A stretch of DNA of 64,000 nt from positions 183,475 through 247,474 of the forward strand of contig CACXAQ010000001.1 of the NCBI GenBank assembly GCA_902765595.1, written 5' to 3'. Shown in pieces: positions 47,735-55,125 of the stretch (position 1 is the first letter of the stretch; the number at the start of each line of letters is the position of its first letter). Position numbers and translations under genes: made by a program. This stretch comes from Oscillospiraceae bacterium. Its GTDB lineage: Bacteria; Bacillota; Clostridia; Oscillospirales; Oscillospiraceae. Below the pieces are notes generated by a model. It had not been told where the DNA came from, ran no database searches, and saw only the letters and a list, made by a program, of their open reading frames with translations.

Positions 47735-47776
47735 CCGGGCGGCTGCCATTCCAGGTAGCCGCCCGGTGCTTTTTAT
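47735..47776. terminator. proC terminator, probably bidirectional
   Basis: 10-bp stem CCGGGCGGCT/AGCCGCCCGG (47735-47744 with 47757-47766) with A-rich and T-rich flanks. Confidence 0.8.
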
Positions 47777-48183
47777 TTCTTGTGCTTGCTGTTCTTTTCC
47801 GCATCCCGTGTACGGACCTTCTGCAGCGCCGCGTGCTCGGCAGCCAGCTCCCGCTGCAGGCGCAGGGAGGACCAGCTCGCGTTGGCCTCCGTCAGCACGG
47901 CTTTCAGCGCCACGGCGGCTCTGCTTTGCCGCAGACCCTCCAGAAAAGCGCCAAACTGCGGGGAGCTGAGCCCCGCCATCACCAACATCTCCTGGGAAAA
48001 ACTCTCTTCAGGGGCCTCCTGTGCCGCCTCAAATCCGTCCAGCCCCGCCAGATAGCCGATGGGGTGGCCGAACTCGGCAGGGGAGACCTCCCGGGCGCGC
48101 AGGCCCAGTTTGATGAGAAGAAAGCGGATCTTCTGCAGCTTTGCGCTGTCCAGATTGTACAGCATTACCAGTGCCATTTGCAT
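47773..48183 (-). CDS. Small DUF3783-like protein
   Basis: 136 residues from the ATG at 48183 (or 134 from 48177). The first half, MALVMLYNLDSAKLQKIRFL then AREVSPAEFGHPIGYLAGL, resembles DUF3783, a small Firmicutes domain of unknown function. The second half is an alpha-helical tail ending in a basic run. Its promoter (TTGCCA-N17-TATAAT) ends only about 12 bases upstream of the ATG, so the transcript would have almost no leader. It follows the YolD-like gene. Confidence 0.6.
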   Translation of the reverse strand: MQMALVMLYNLDSAKLQKIRFLLIKLGLRAREVSPAEFGHPIGYLAGLDGFEAAQEAPEESFSQEMLVMAGLSSPQFGAFLEGLRQSRAAVALKAVLTEANASWSSLRLQRELAAEHAALQKVRTRDAEKNSKHKK

Positions 48184-48195
48184 CACCCGACGGTC

Positions 48196-48224
48196 ATTAT
48201 ACCGCGTCGGGGGAGAATTGGCAA
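48196..48224 (-). promoter_or_regulatory. Promoter of the DUF3783-like gene
   Basis: On the minus strand TTGCCA (48224-48219), 17-base spacer, TATAAT (48201-48196). The predicted start site is 6-12 bases from the ATG. It overlaps the 3' end of the YolD-like gene. Confidence 0.7.
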
Positions 48225-48556
48225 GGCTCGGCGGACTCGATCTCCGCGATGTCCGCAATAGGGACCTGGGCGCTGCCCAGCTTCAAAAGCCCCTCCGTCA
48301 CCTCCAGCCGATCCACCGTGCCGGTCAGGCTGCGGTATTCCTGATCGCAATAGTAGCGCAGCGTGACGCGTGTGCCCTTCTGCAGGGCTCGGAGCCGCTC
48401 ATTCAGCTCGGCGGCGCTCGCCTCGGAGAACTCCCGCCGCTCGCTGCGGTCCAGCTCCCGCCGCTTTTTCTCCAGCGCCAGGTCCAGCCCCGTGAGGGCC
48501 GAAAAGGGGGCAAACTGCTTGGCCCGGTTTTCCACGGTCATTTTTGCTCTATTCAC
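48197..48556 (-). CDS. YolD-like protein
   Basis: 119 residues from the GTG at 48556, which follows GGAGGT and overlaps the polymerase stop; an internal ATG at 48541 is the alternative. The segment ENRAKQFAPFSALTGLDLAL matches the WxPFxAL region of YolD-like proteins, followed by a helix and a beta-rich end (GTRVTLRYYCDQEYRSLTGT). YolD proteins are commonly encoded beside UvrX-type Y-family polymerases, and this one overlaps such a gene. The role is thought to be an accessory to translesion synthesis; no activity is established. Confidence 0.75.
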   Translation of the reverse strand: MNRAKMTVENRAKQFAPFSALTGLDLALEKKRRELDRSERREFSEASAAELNERLRALQKGTRVTLRYYCDQEYRSLTGTVDRLEVTEGLLKLGSAQVPIADIAEIESAEPCQFSPDAV

Positions 48557-49829
48557 CGCTCTTGTGACCTCCGATCTGCCGGTTCCGCTCCCGGGTGGTG
48601 GCGGCCGGCTCAAAGTCCACGCCCTTGAGCATGGCGTTTTTGCCGTATTTCTTGCGGATCCCCAGCACCGCCTGCTGGATCTTCCGGTTGCGGACCAGCG
48701 TGTCGCCGTCCACGCCCAGAAAGAGGCTGAACTGCTGGTTGCCCAGATCCGGGTGCAGATCGTTACAGCTGAAGTTGAAGCGGCGGATGGGCTTGGCGGG
48801 GTCCACGATGCGCCGGTAGACCTCCAGCACCGCCGGGATGATGACCCGGTCCGCGTTGGTCTCCAGATCCAGGCGGGCGGTGCCGCTGACGGGCTCGGCG
48901 TGCAGCGCGTTGGAATAGCCCACCATGATGCCCACGGAGTCCGTCACAAGGCCCTGATCCACCAGATCCAGACACAGCAGGTCCAGCATCTCCTTGACGA
49001 TGACCTGCCCCTCCTCAAAGCTGTAGTCCCGCCAGAGCACCTGCCCGCTGGTGAGGCTGCGGCTTTTTGGCGCATAGTGCTTGATGTCGGCCATGGTGGT
49101 GGGCTCCCGCCCCCAGGCGTGGTCGATCAGCAGTTCCGCGTCCACGCCAAACTCCCGGTAGAGCCGGTCCTCGCTGGCCTCGGTGATCTGCCGCTGGGTG
49201 TAGATGCCCATACGCTGCAGCCGCCGGGAGATCCCCGGACCGATCCGCCAGAAGTCCGTCAGCGGCCGGTGGTCCCAGAGCAGCTTCCGATAGGCATCCT
49301 CGTCCAGCTCGCCGATGAAGTCGGCCGCGTGCTTGGCGGTGATGTCCAGGGCGATCTTGGCCAGGTACAGATTGCTGCCCACCCCCGCCGTGGAGCGGAG
49401 GCCCAGCTCCTGCTGGATCCGGTCCATGAGGAAGACCGCCATCTCCCTGGGAGTCTTGCCCATCCGGCGGAGATAGGGCGTCACGTCCAGAAAGGCCTCG
49501 TCGATGGAGTAGACGTAGATGTCCTCCGGCGCCAGATAGCGCAGATAGATGCGGTAGATGTCCGCGGCGTAGTCGATATATTTCTGCATCCTGGGCGGGG
49601 CCATGATATAGCTGAGCCCCTGGGGGATCTCAAACACCCGGCAGCGGTTTTTCACGCCCTTGGCCTTCAGGGAAGGGGAGACCGCCAGACAGATCGTCCC
49701 GGCGGAGCGCTCCGGGTCCGCCACCACCAGATCCGTGGTCATGGGGTCCAGGCCCCGCTCCACACACTCCACCGAGGCGTAGAAGGATTTGAGATCGATA
49801 CAAAGATAGCTTCGCGTCTCCATAGGCAT
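48549..49829 (-). CDS. Y-family DNA polymerase (UmuC/UvrX type)
   Basis: 426 residues. It is a translesion polymerase. Palm motifs are CIDLKSFYASVEC at 10-22 with the first catalytic aspartate, and YSIDEAFLDV near 107-116 with the Asp-Glu pair. GVGSNLYLAKIA follows, then the helix-hairpin-helix region IGPGISRRLQRMGIYT and the little finger. The C-terminus RERNRQIGGHKSGE is typical of the UvrX group. The promoter carries a TACTG-N4-CAGTA dyad over its -10 that may be a damage-response operator. Confidence 0.93.
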   Translation of the reverse strand: MPMETRSYLCIDLKSFYASVECVERGLDPMTTDLVVADPERSAGTICLAVSPSLKAKGVKNRCRVFEIPQGLSYIMAPPRMQKYIDYAADIYRIYLRYLAPEDIYVYSIDEAFLDVTPYLRRMGKTPREMAVFLMDRIQQELGLRSTAGVGSNLYLAKIALDITAKHAADFIGELDEDAYRKLLWDHRPLTDFWRIGPGISRRLQRMGIYTQRQITEASEDRLYREFGVDAELLIDHAWGREPTTMADIKHYAPKSRSLTSGQVLWRDYSFEEGQVIVKEMLDLLCLDLVDQGLVTDSVGIMVGYSNALHAEPVSGTARLDLETNADRVIIPAVLEVYRRIVDPAKPIRRFNFSCNDLHPDLGNQQFSLFLGVDGDTLVRNRKIQQAVLGIRKKYGKNAMLKGVDFEPAATTRERNRQIGGHKSGE

Positions 49830-49841
49830 TCTCCCAATTCG

Positions 49842-49857
49842 ATACTGATACCAGTAT
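49842..49857. promoter_or_regulatory. Dyad ATACTG-N4-CAGTAT at the polymerase promoter
   Basis: Perfect 6-base inverted repeat with a 4-base gap that overlaps the -10 element of the minus-strand promoter. The geometry equals that of the Gram-positive LexA box (GAAC-N4-GTTC) but with different bases. Confidence 0.5.
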
Positions 49858-49881
49858 ACTATCTTAATAAGATAAAATCAA
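49853..49881 (-). promoter_or_regulatory. Y-family polymerase promoter
   Basis: On the minus strand TTGATT (49881-49876), 17-base spacer, TATACT (49858-49853). Confidence 0.8.
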
Positions 49882-49998
49882 GAGGAAATTCTCGGAAACA
49901 GAGAATGACAATATTCCGGAGACAGGAATCCCATCCCGTGCGAGAGAGCACGAAAAAGAGAGAAATGAGGGAGCTTTGTAAACAATCTGTAATATCCC

Positions 49999-50027
49999 TT
50001 GATTTTCACAGGGCTTTTTGTTATATT
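49999..50027 (+). promoter_or_regulatory. Promoter of the CYTH gene
   Basis: TTGATT at 49999-50004, 17-base spacer, TATATT at 50022-50027. Confidence 0.75.
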
Positions 50028-50048
50028 GACGTGGACTGGAGGTGCAGC

Positions 50049-50564
50049 ATGAACATCGACGGCTTTGAGATCGAGCGCAAGTATCTGATCCGCATGCCGG
50101 ATCCGGCCTTTCTGGCCGCCCATGCCGCGCCCAGTCAGATCGAACAGACCTATCTCCGGCGCCCCGCGCCCCAGGTGAATGCTCGGGTGCGCAAACGCGG
50201 CCGGGAGGGGGCCTGGGTCTACACCCACACCCAGAAGACCCGGATCAGCGATCTGCGGCGCATGGAGGATGAGCGGGAAATCAGCGAGGAAGAGTATCGC
50301 AGCCTGCTTTCCCGGGCGGACCCGGAGAGACGGACGATCCGCAAGACCCGTTGGGTGCTGCCCTATAAAGGGCAGGACTTTGAGATCGACGTGTTTCCCT
50401 TTTGGGAGGACCGGGCCCTGCTGGAGATCGAGCTGGAGGATGAGACCCAGCCGGTGGAGTTCCCGCCGGAACTTGAAATGATCCGGGAAGTGACCGGGGA
50501 CGGACGCTATACCAACGCAGCATTGTCCCTGAATATTCCCTTCGAGGACCTGCAGAAAGGATGA
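50049..50564 (+). CDS. CYTH-domain protein (triphosphate tunnel metalloenzyme)
   Basis: 171 residues. The N-terminal EIERKYL at 7-13 is the ExExK metal-binding motif of the CYTH superfamily, followed by alternating charged strands forming the tunnel (NARVRKRG, YTHTQKTR, RTIRKTRWVLPYKG, FEIDVF, LLEIELED). Bacterial members are mostly tripolyphosphatases or have unknown substrates; a class IV adenylate cyclase is less likely. The ATG at 50049 follows GGAGGTG. Its stop lies 5 bases from the start of the lipoprotein gene. Confidence 0.9.
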   Translation: MNIDGFEIERKYLIRMPDPAFLAAHAAPSQIEQTYLRRPAPQVNARVRKRGREGAWVYTHTQKTRISDLRRMEDEREISEEEYRSLLSRADPERRTIRKTRWVLPYKGQDFEIDVFPFWEDRALLEIELEDETQPVEFPPELEMIREVTGDGRYTNAALSLNIPFEDLQKG

Positions 50565-50569
50565 ACGAT

Positions 50570-51916
50570 ATGAAAAAGACACTTGCCCTGCTGATGGCGC
50601 TTGTGATGGCCCTGGCCCTTTGCGGCTGCGCGGAGAATCTGCCGCAGATTGAGATCCCGCCCATCCCGAAGATCACCGACACGCCTCAGCCCCAGCCGCA
50701 GACGGGGGAGGATGAGGGCACGAGCGAGACTACAGACCAGATCCCCGAGGCGCCGCTGCCCACCGCCGAGGAGACGCCGGTAACCGGTGAGGAGGCGCAC
50801 ATCCGGATCCTGGTCACCAACGGCCGGACGGAAATGAACGATTATGACCCCGCCGAGGGGGAAGAGCTGATCCTCAATTTCGCCTATGATATGCCCCGGG
50901 TCTACGTGGAAAATGAGCCGGAGGTATCCGCGCGTATCAACGAGACCCTGGCCACGGTGGAAGAGACCTTCTACACCGGCGACAGCTACAGCGAGGAAGG
51001 GCGTTTCATCGGCTATTCCGCCATGTTGGAGGCTGCCGAGGACAATTTCAGCTATGTGCGGGAAAACAACACCGTCGGCATGCCTCTGGAATACAGCGAC
51101 ACGTTGACCGCGCTGGTGACCCGCGCCGATAACGCGGCTTTGAGCGTGATCTACACCGAGAACTGCTACATGGGCGGCGCCCACGGCAGCTATGGCTCCA
51201 ATGCCGTCAACTTTGATATGTCCACCGGCGAACAGCTGACCCTGGACAAGCTCTCCGAGGACGAGGGCTTTGGGGATTTCCTGGTGGAGCGCATGCTTTC
51301 CATCGTCGAGCAGGACAAGAGCTATTCCGATCGGATCGCGGAGGACTTTCTCCCCGAGGGTGGGATGGAAGAGGCTTTCCGCAATCTGCTGCGGGACGGC
51401 TCCTGGTACTTTGACGGGGAAGGACTGGTGATTTTCTCCGAACTGGAGGAACTGGGCCCCTATGCCGCCGGCATCGTGGAGTTCCGCATCCCCTATGCCG
51501 ATCTGGAAGGCAAGCTGGACGCCAGATGGCTGTTCCCCGGCCAGCGCCAGGGAAAGGGCAAGCCGGAGGTCACGGAGCTGAGCGAGCTGGAGGGCGGCGA
51601 GACGGAGATCGTGGACAGCCTCATCCTGAACGAGGACGGCCAGGAGCTCTGCATCGTGGCGGACGGGACCATCTATGATGTGTCCCTGACCTCGGTATAC
51701 TACGTGGACCGCTTCTATGACAGCGCCCAGCTCTGGTATGCCAGCTGCCTTGACGACTGCGCGCTGCAGATCCGCGTTGTGGTGCCGGAGGGCCTTCCGA
51801 ATCTGCGCATCGCCTACACCACGGCAGACGGCGTGCGGCACGGAAAACTCCTGAGTCAGAGCGGTCTGGACGGCAGCTATATGCTGGTGGACGACGACAT
51901 TCAGGCCGTCGGATGA
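50570..51916 (+). CDS. Lipoprotein with DUF3298/DUF4163-like (RsiV-like) domain
   Basis: 448 residues. The signal peptide ends in lipobox ALCGC, followed by a disordered Pro/Thr/Glu linker to about 75. The core (YDMPRVYVENEPEVSARINETL ... YMGGAHGSYGSNAVNFDMST ... GEQLTLDKL) matches the extracellular domain of RsiV and PdaC-type proteins, which bind lysozyme or glycans; the quoted pieces show the conserved GGAHG. A C-terminal domain of about 130 residues is unassigned. AAAGGA is nine bases before the ATG at 50570. An ATG at 50561 is possible but spaced too close. Confidence 0.8.
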   Translation: MKKTLALLMALVMALALCGCAENLPQIEIPPIPKITDTPQPQPQTGEDEGTSETTDQIPEAPLPTAEETPVTGEEAHIRILVTNGRTEMNDYDPAEGEELILNFAYDMPRVYVENEPEVSARINETLATVEETFYTGDSYSEEGRFIGYSAMLEAAEDNFSYVRENNTVGMPLEYSDTLTALVTRADNAALSVIYTENCYMGGAHGSYGSNAVNFDMSTGEQLTLDKLSEDEGFGDFLVERMLSIVEQDKSYSDRIAEDFLPEGGMEEAFRNLLRDGSWYFDGEGLVIFSELEELGPYAAGIVEFRIPYADLEGKLDARWLFPGQRQGKGKPEVTELSELEGGETEIVDSLILNEDGQELCIVADGTIYDVSLTSVYYVDRFYDSAQLWYASCLDDCALQIRVVVPEGLPNLRIAYTTADGVRHGKLLSQSGLDGSYMLVDDDIQAVG

Positions 51917-51930
51917 ATCCAAATATTTCA

Positions 51931-51964
51931 TGAGCGGCCCGCGCTTTCGGACCGCTCATTTTCC
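51931..51964 (+). terminator. Terminator after the DUF3298-like lipoprotein
   Basis: TGAGCGG (51931-51937) pairs with CCGCTCA (51952-51958), with inner GC pairs, followed by TTTT. Confidence 0.75.
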
Positions 51965-51996
51965 GTGAAAAAGCTGAATTTTTCCGGAAAAAATTG

Positions 51997-52025
51997 TTGA
52001 CATTGACGGGCACCTGTGATATTCT
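51997..52025 (+). promoter_or_regulatory. rplU operon promoter
   Basis: TTGACA at 51997-52002, 17-base spacer, TATTCT at 52020-52025. Confidence 0.85.
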
Positions 52026-52031
52026 TTTATG

Positions 52032-52109
52032 GCCGCGTTGAAGGGGTATCAAAGACGAGGCTCGACCTCCACCCCAAGAGCGAGTCCTGAAAAGAGGGAG
52101 GAAATCATG
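52032..52109 (+). promoter_or_regulatory. Structured rplU leader (possible L21 leader)
   Basis: The leader has a nested stem: GGGGT with ACCCC outside and GAGG with CCTC inside (about 52045-52076). Firmicutes rplU mRNAs often carry an autoregulatory L21 leader; whether this belongs to that family was not tested. Confidence 0.4.
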
Positions 52110-52424
52110 ATGAAGACTGCCATTATCGTGACCGGCGGTAAGCAGTACCGGGTCGCGGAGGGTGATGTGATCTTTGTTGAGAAGCTCGACGTCGCCGCCG
52201 GTGAGACCGTGAAGTTCGACCAGGTTCTGGCCGTTGTCGATGGGGAGACCGCTCAGTTCGGCGCCCCCGCCATCGAAGGCGCGTCCGTCACTGCCAACGT
52301 CCTGAAGAACGGCAGAAGCGCGAAGATCCGCGTCTACAAGATGAAGCCCAAAAAGGGCTATCGTCGCACCCAGGGCCATCGTCAGCCTTACACGAAGGTC
52401 CAGATCGCAACCATCAACGCCTGA
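52110..52424 (+). CDS. rplU: 50S ribosomal protein L21
   Basis: 104 residues; binds 23S rRNA together with L20. Signature sequences are [15 protein letters not shown] at the start and [19 protein letters not shown] near the end. Two adjacent ATGs (52107, 52110) follow GGGAGG; 52110 has the better spacing and matches the family's N-terminus. The rplU-rpmA gap is only 41 bases, so the prp protease gene often found between them is absent. Confidence 0.97.
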   Translation: MKTAIIVTGGKQYRVAEGDVIFVEKLDVAAGETVKFDQVLAVVDGETAQFGAPAIEGASVTANVLKNGRSAKIRVYKMKPKKGYRRTQGHRQPYTKVQIATINA

Positions 52425-52465
52425 GCATTCCGCAACTGATTTTGACTAATGGAGGTGTAACCTAA

Positions 52466-52729
52466 ATGGCACATAAAAAAGGTATGGGTTCTACCAAGAA
52501 CGGCCGCGACAGCGAGTCCAAGCGTCTTGGTGCCAAGAGAGCCGACGGTCAGTTTGTCCTCGCCGGCAACATCCTTGTCAGACAGCGCGGAACCAAGATC
52601 CACCCGGGTACCAATGTTGGTAAGGGTAAGGACGACACCCTGTTCGCCCTCGTGGACGGCACGGTGAAGTTCGAGCGTATGGGCAAGGAGCGCAAGAAGG
52701 TCTCTGTTTACGAGGAGATCGCGCAGTAA
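52466..52729 (+). CDS. rpmA: 50S ribosomal protein L27
   Basis: 87 residues; its N-terminus reaches the peptidyl-transferase centre. It begins [19 protein letters not shown], directly at the mature form. Many Firmicutes make an N-terminal extension removed by the Prp protease; here it is missing, as is prp. The third residue of the usual GGGS run is Met (KKGMGS). GGAGGTG precedes the ATG. Co-transcribed with rplU. Confidence 0.97.
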   Translation: MAHKKGMGSTKNGRDSESKRLGAKRADGQFVLAGNILVRQRGTKIHPGTNVGKGKDDTLFALVDGTVKFERMGKERKKVSVYEEIAQ

Positions 52730-52739
52730 GCATGCGATG

Positions 52740-52768
52740 AAAGGCCGGACAAGCGTCCGGCCTTTTTT
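52740..52768 (+). terminator. rplU-rpmA terminator
   Basis: 11-bp stem (52740-52750 with 52755-52765), AAGC loop, run of six T. Confidence 0.95.
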
Positions 52769-52793
52769 CGTACTGGAAATTGGCATTTCCTTC

Positions 52794-52932
52794 ATTTTTG
52801 AGGCGGCTTTGCCGGCTCAAAAATACCCTGAGCCGAGCCATGCGAGGCCTCGCTTCGACCAAACGAGGCGCGTCCTCCGTGCGGCTTGTGCGATAAAAGC
52901 GAGAAATTTAATTGCGAAACGTGTTTCGCAAT
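52794..52932 (+). repeat. Intergenic repeat, short copy
   Basis: Starts with a TTTTTGAGGC hairpin (52794-52824), continues with ACCCTGAGCCGAGCCATGCG, and ends with the perfect 22-base palindrome (half-site ATTGCGAAAC) at 52911-52932, just before the obgE ribosome site. It is homologous to 11749-12031 on the minus strand but lacks about 140 internal bases. Confidence 0.8.
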
Positions 52933-52948
52933 TCATTAGGAGGTCGCT

Positions 52949-54232
52949 ATGGCGGCATCGTTTGTGGATAAGGCCCGCATCTCCATCCACGCCGGAAAGG
53001 GCGGGGACGGGGCGGTGGCCTTTCATCGTGAAAAGTATATCGCGGCGGGCGGACCCGACGGCGGCGACGGCGGCCGGGGCGGCGACGTGGTCTTCACTGT
53101 GGACGATAACATGTCCACCCTGATGGACTTCCGCTATAAGCGCAAGTATGTGGCCGGCAACGGCATGAACGGCATGGGCAAGCGCTGCTACGGCAAGGAC
53201 GGGGAGACCCTGCGCATCAAGGTGCCCCGGGGCACCCTGGTGCGGGATACTGCCACCGGCGCCATCATGCACGACATGTCCGACGGCGAGGACTGGGTCG
53301 CGGCCAAGGGCGGCCGGGGCGGCTGGGGCAATCTGCATTTTGCCACGCCTACCCGCCAGGTGCCTCGCTTTGCCAAGCCCGGACTTCCCGGGGAGAGCCA
53401 CGACGTCACCCTGGAGCTGAAGCTGCTGGCCGACGTGGGCCTGGTAGGCTTTCCCAACGTGGGCAAATCCACTCTGCTTTCCGTGGTGAGCAAGGCCCAC
53501 CCCAAGATCGCAAACTACCATTTTACCACCCTGTTTCCGAATCTGGGCGTGGTGTATGTGGACGAGGGCGTGTCCTTCGTCATGGCGGACATCCCCGGCA
53601 TCATTGAGGGCGCGTCCGAGGGCGCGGGCCTGGGCCACGATTTCCTCCGGCATGTCGACCGCTGCAGGTTGCTGGTCCATCTGGTGGACGTGTCCGGCAG
53701 TGAGGGCCGGGACCCGGTGGAGGATTTCGACGCCATCAACGCCGAGCTGCGGGAGTATGACGCGGACCTGGCCCGACGGCCCCAGATCGTTGTGGCCAAC
53801 AAGTGCGACCTGCTGGGCGAGGACCGGGAGAACCTGGAAAAGCTCCGCGAACACGTGGAGGAGCTGGGCTATCAGCTCTTCGAGATGAGCGCCGTTACCC
53901 ACGAAGGGACGCGGCAGCTGGTGGGCGAGTGCGCAAGGCGCCTGGCAGATCTGCCCCCGGTGCAGCACTACGAGGCGGACTATGTGCCGCCCGAGCCTGT
54001 GATCGACACCTCGGAGGAGCTGGAGATCACCCACTTCGACGATATGTGGGTGGTGGAAGGCCCCTGGCTGCAGCGCCTGGTGGCCACGGTCAACTTCTCC
54101 GACTACGAGAGCCGCATGTTCTTCGACCGCATCCTGCGGGAGGCGGGCGTGTTCAAGCGGATGGAGGAGCAGGGCGTCCGGGACGGCGATACCGTCAGCA
54201 TGTACGACCTGATGTTCGAGTACAGGGAATAA
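52949..54232 (+). CDS. obgE: GTPase Obg
   Basis: 427 residues. The glycine-rich Obg fold at 1-160 (GGPDGGDGGRGGDVVF, GGRGGWGN), the G domain from about 161 (GFPNVGKST, PNLGVV, DIPGIIEGAS, NKCD) and a C-terminal OCT domain (VVEGPWLQRLVATVNFSDYE) typical of Firmicutes. It acts in large-subunit assembly and stress signalling. GGAGGT precedes the ATG at 52949; the intergenic repeat ends 16 bases upstream. No promoter was found between the rpmA terminator and the gene, so it may lie within the repeat. Confidence 0.97.
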   Translation: MAASFVDKARISIHAGKGGDGAVAFHREKYIAAGGPDGGDGGRGGDVVFTVDDNMSTLMDFRYKRKYVAGNGMNGMGKRCYGKDGETLRIKVPRGTLVRDTATGAIMHDMSDGEDWVAAKGGRGGWGNLHFATPTRQVPRFAKPGLPGESHDVTLELKLLADVGLVGFPNVGKSTLLSVVSKAHPKIANYHFTTLFPNLGVVYVDEGVSFVMADIPGIIEGASEGAGLGHDFLRHVDRCRLLVHLVDVSGSEGRDPVEDFDAINAELREYDADLARRPQIVVANKCDLLGEDRENLEKLREHVEELGYQLFEMSAVTHEGTRQLVGECARRLADLPPVQHYEADYVPPEPVIDTSEELEITHFDDMWVVEGPWLQRLVATVNFSDYESRMFFDRILREAGVFKRMEEQGVRDGDTVSMYDLMFEYRE

Positions 54233-54241
54233 AGCATCCAA

Positions 54242-54262
54242 CGGGAGGGCATGGGTCCTCCC
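54242..54262 (+). terminator. Hairpin after obgE
   Basis: CGGGAGG with CCTCCCG around an 7-base loop; no T-run, so termination is uncertain. Confidence 0.4.
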
Positions 54263-54341
54263 GAGATTGTAACATCCTGAGGTTCCGGAGAGCTTGGCAT
54301 TACGCCTTGATCCGTAGCCTGAAAGGAAACGTGATCGGGAC

Positions 54342-55004
54342 ATGAAAAAAGAATTGCTGCTTCCGGCACTTGCCGCGGCTTTGATCACCATCGGGATCCT
54401 TGGCTTTGGCGTTTTCCGTCCGAAAACACAGGATCCGGAGCCGCCGGCTGTACAGCCGGCGGAGGTAACGCCGGTCGAGTACGATGATTCGACGCCTGTG
54501 CCCATAGAGCAGGAAGCGTATGAGCCGACACCAAGCCCGATCCCGGAAGAGCCGGTGGAGAGTGAAGAGCCCGACGACCCCATGATGGGCCTGTCCGAGG
54601 AGGACTACGGGGAATTGCTGCGGATCCTGGATGAGATCGGTGAGCAGGAAGCGCCCTTCGCGCTGATGCAGTATGTGCAGTGGAACACAGACGAGACCCT
54701 GGCGCTGATGGACAGGCTTGGGCAGTATGCTGACACAAACGGCCTGAGCTACGAACAGATGCGGGGCATTCTCTATGCCCGGAACAGTCTGGACACGACA
54801 GCCGCCAAGGGCTATGCGCTGCTGCTGAAAAAATGCTATGAGGTGGCTACGATGGACTTTCTGCGGGCCTGGCACGAGACCGGGGAACCGACCGCTCTGA
54901 TGTATGAGGTCACCGGTGTTTCCGCTCCGGAATCCTGTTATAACTGGCTGCACGAAAAATGGGAAATCTGGTGCAGTACGCCTGACTCCGATCCGGAGCC
55001 CTGA
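54342..55004 (+). CDS. Secreted or membrane-anchored protein of unknown function
   Basis: 220 residues not recognised. An N-terminal hydrophobic segment (about 5-24) is followed by a Pro/Glu-rich linker (PTPSPIPEEPVESEEP) and a helical, acidic C-terminal domain from about 80 with EDYGELLRILDEIGEQEAPF, TLALMDRLGQYAD, NSLDTTAAKGYALLLKKCYE and two late cysteines in CYNWLHEKWEIWC. No lipobox cysteine at the end of the segment. AAAGGAAAC precedes the ATG. It is ended by its own terminator just before the blaI-type operon; a link to that system is possible but unsupported. Confidence 0.75.
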   Translation: MKKELLLPALAAALITIGILGFGVFRPKTQDPEPPAVQPAEVTPVEYDDSTPVPIEQEAYEPTPSPIPEEPVESEEPDDPMMGLSEEDYGELLRILDEIGEQEAPFALMQYVQWNTDETLALMDRLGQYADTNGLSYEQMRGILYARNSLDTTAAKGYALLLKKCYEVATMDFLRAWHETGEPTALMYEVTGVSAPESCYNWLHEKWEIWCSTPDSDPEP

Positions 55005-55018
55005 TCGAGAAAGGTCCC

Positions 55019-55056
55019 TTTATCCGCTCCAACTTGGGAGCGGATAAAATTTTATG
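55019..55056 (+). terminator. Terminator before the BlaI-type operon
   Basis: Perfect 12-bp stem (55019-55030 with 55037-55048), AACTTG loop, ATTTTAT tail. Confidence 0.9.
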
Positions 55057-55061
55057 CGACA

Positions 55062-55076
55062 GTTGACAATGTAAAC
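55062..55076. promoter_or_regulatory. BlaI-type operator O1
   Basis: GTTGACAATGTAAAC, an imperfect dyad covering the -35 element. It matches O2 at 13 of 15 positions and contains the ACA-x-TGTA-like core of BlaI/MecI operators. Confidence 0.75.
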
Positions 55077-55091
55077 ATAGTTTGCTATACT
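55063..55091 (+). promoter_or_regulatory. Promoter of the BlaI/M56-SBP operon
   Basis: TTGACA at 55063-55068, 17-base spacer, TATACT at 55086-55091; embedded between the two operators. Confidence 0.92.
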
Positions 55092-55106
55092 GTTTACAAC
55101 GTAAAC
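55092..55106. promoter_or_regulatory. BlaI-type operator O2
   Basis: GTTTACAACGTAAAC, a perfect 6-base dyad around AAC directly downstream of the -10. Its centre is 30 bases (about three helical turns) from O1. Confidence 0.8.
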
Positions 55107-55125
55107 AGAGAAAGGAGTGCCACGA

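Noticed and set aside
48363-50049. Long plus-strand frame running into the CYTH gene
   Set aside because: The part before 50049 is antisense to the Y-family polymerase and YolD-like genes; the CYTH gene has its own promoter, ribosome site and family N-terminus.
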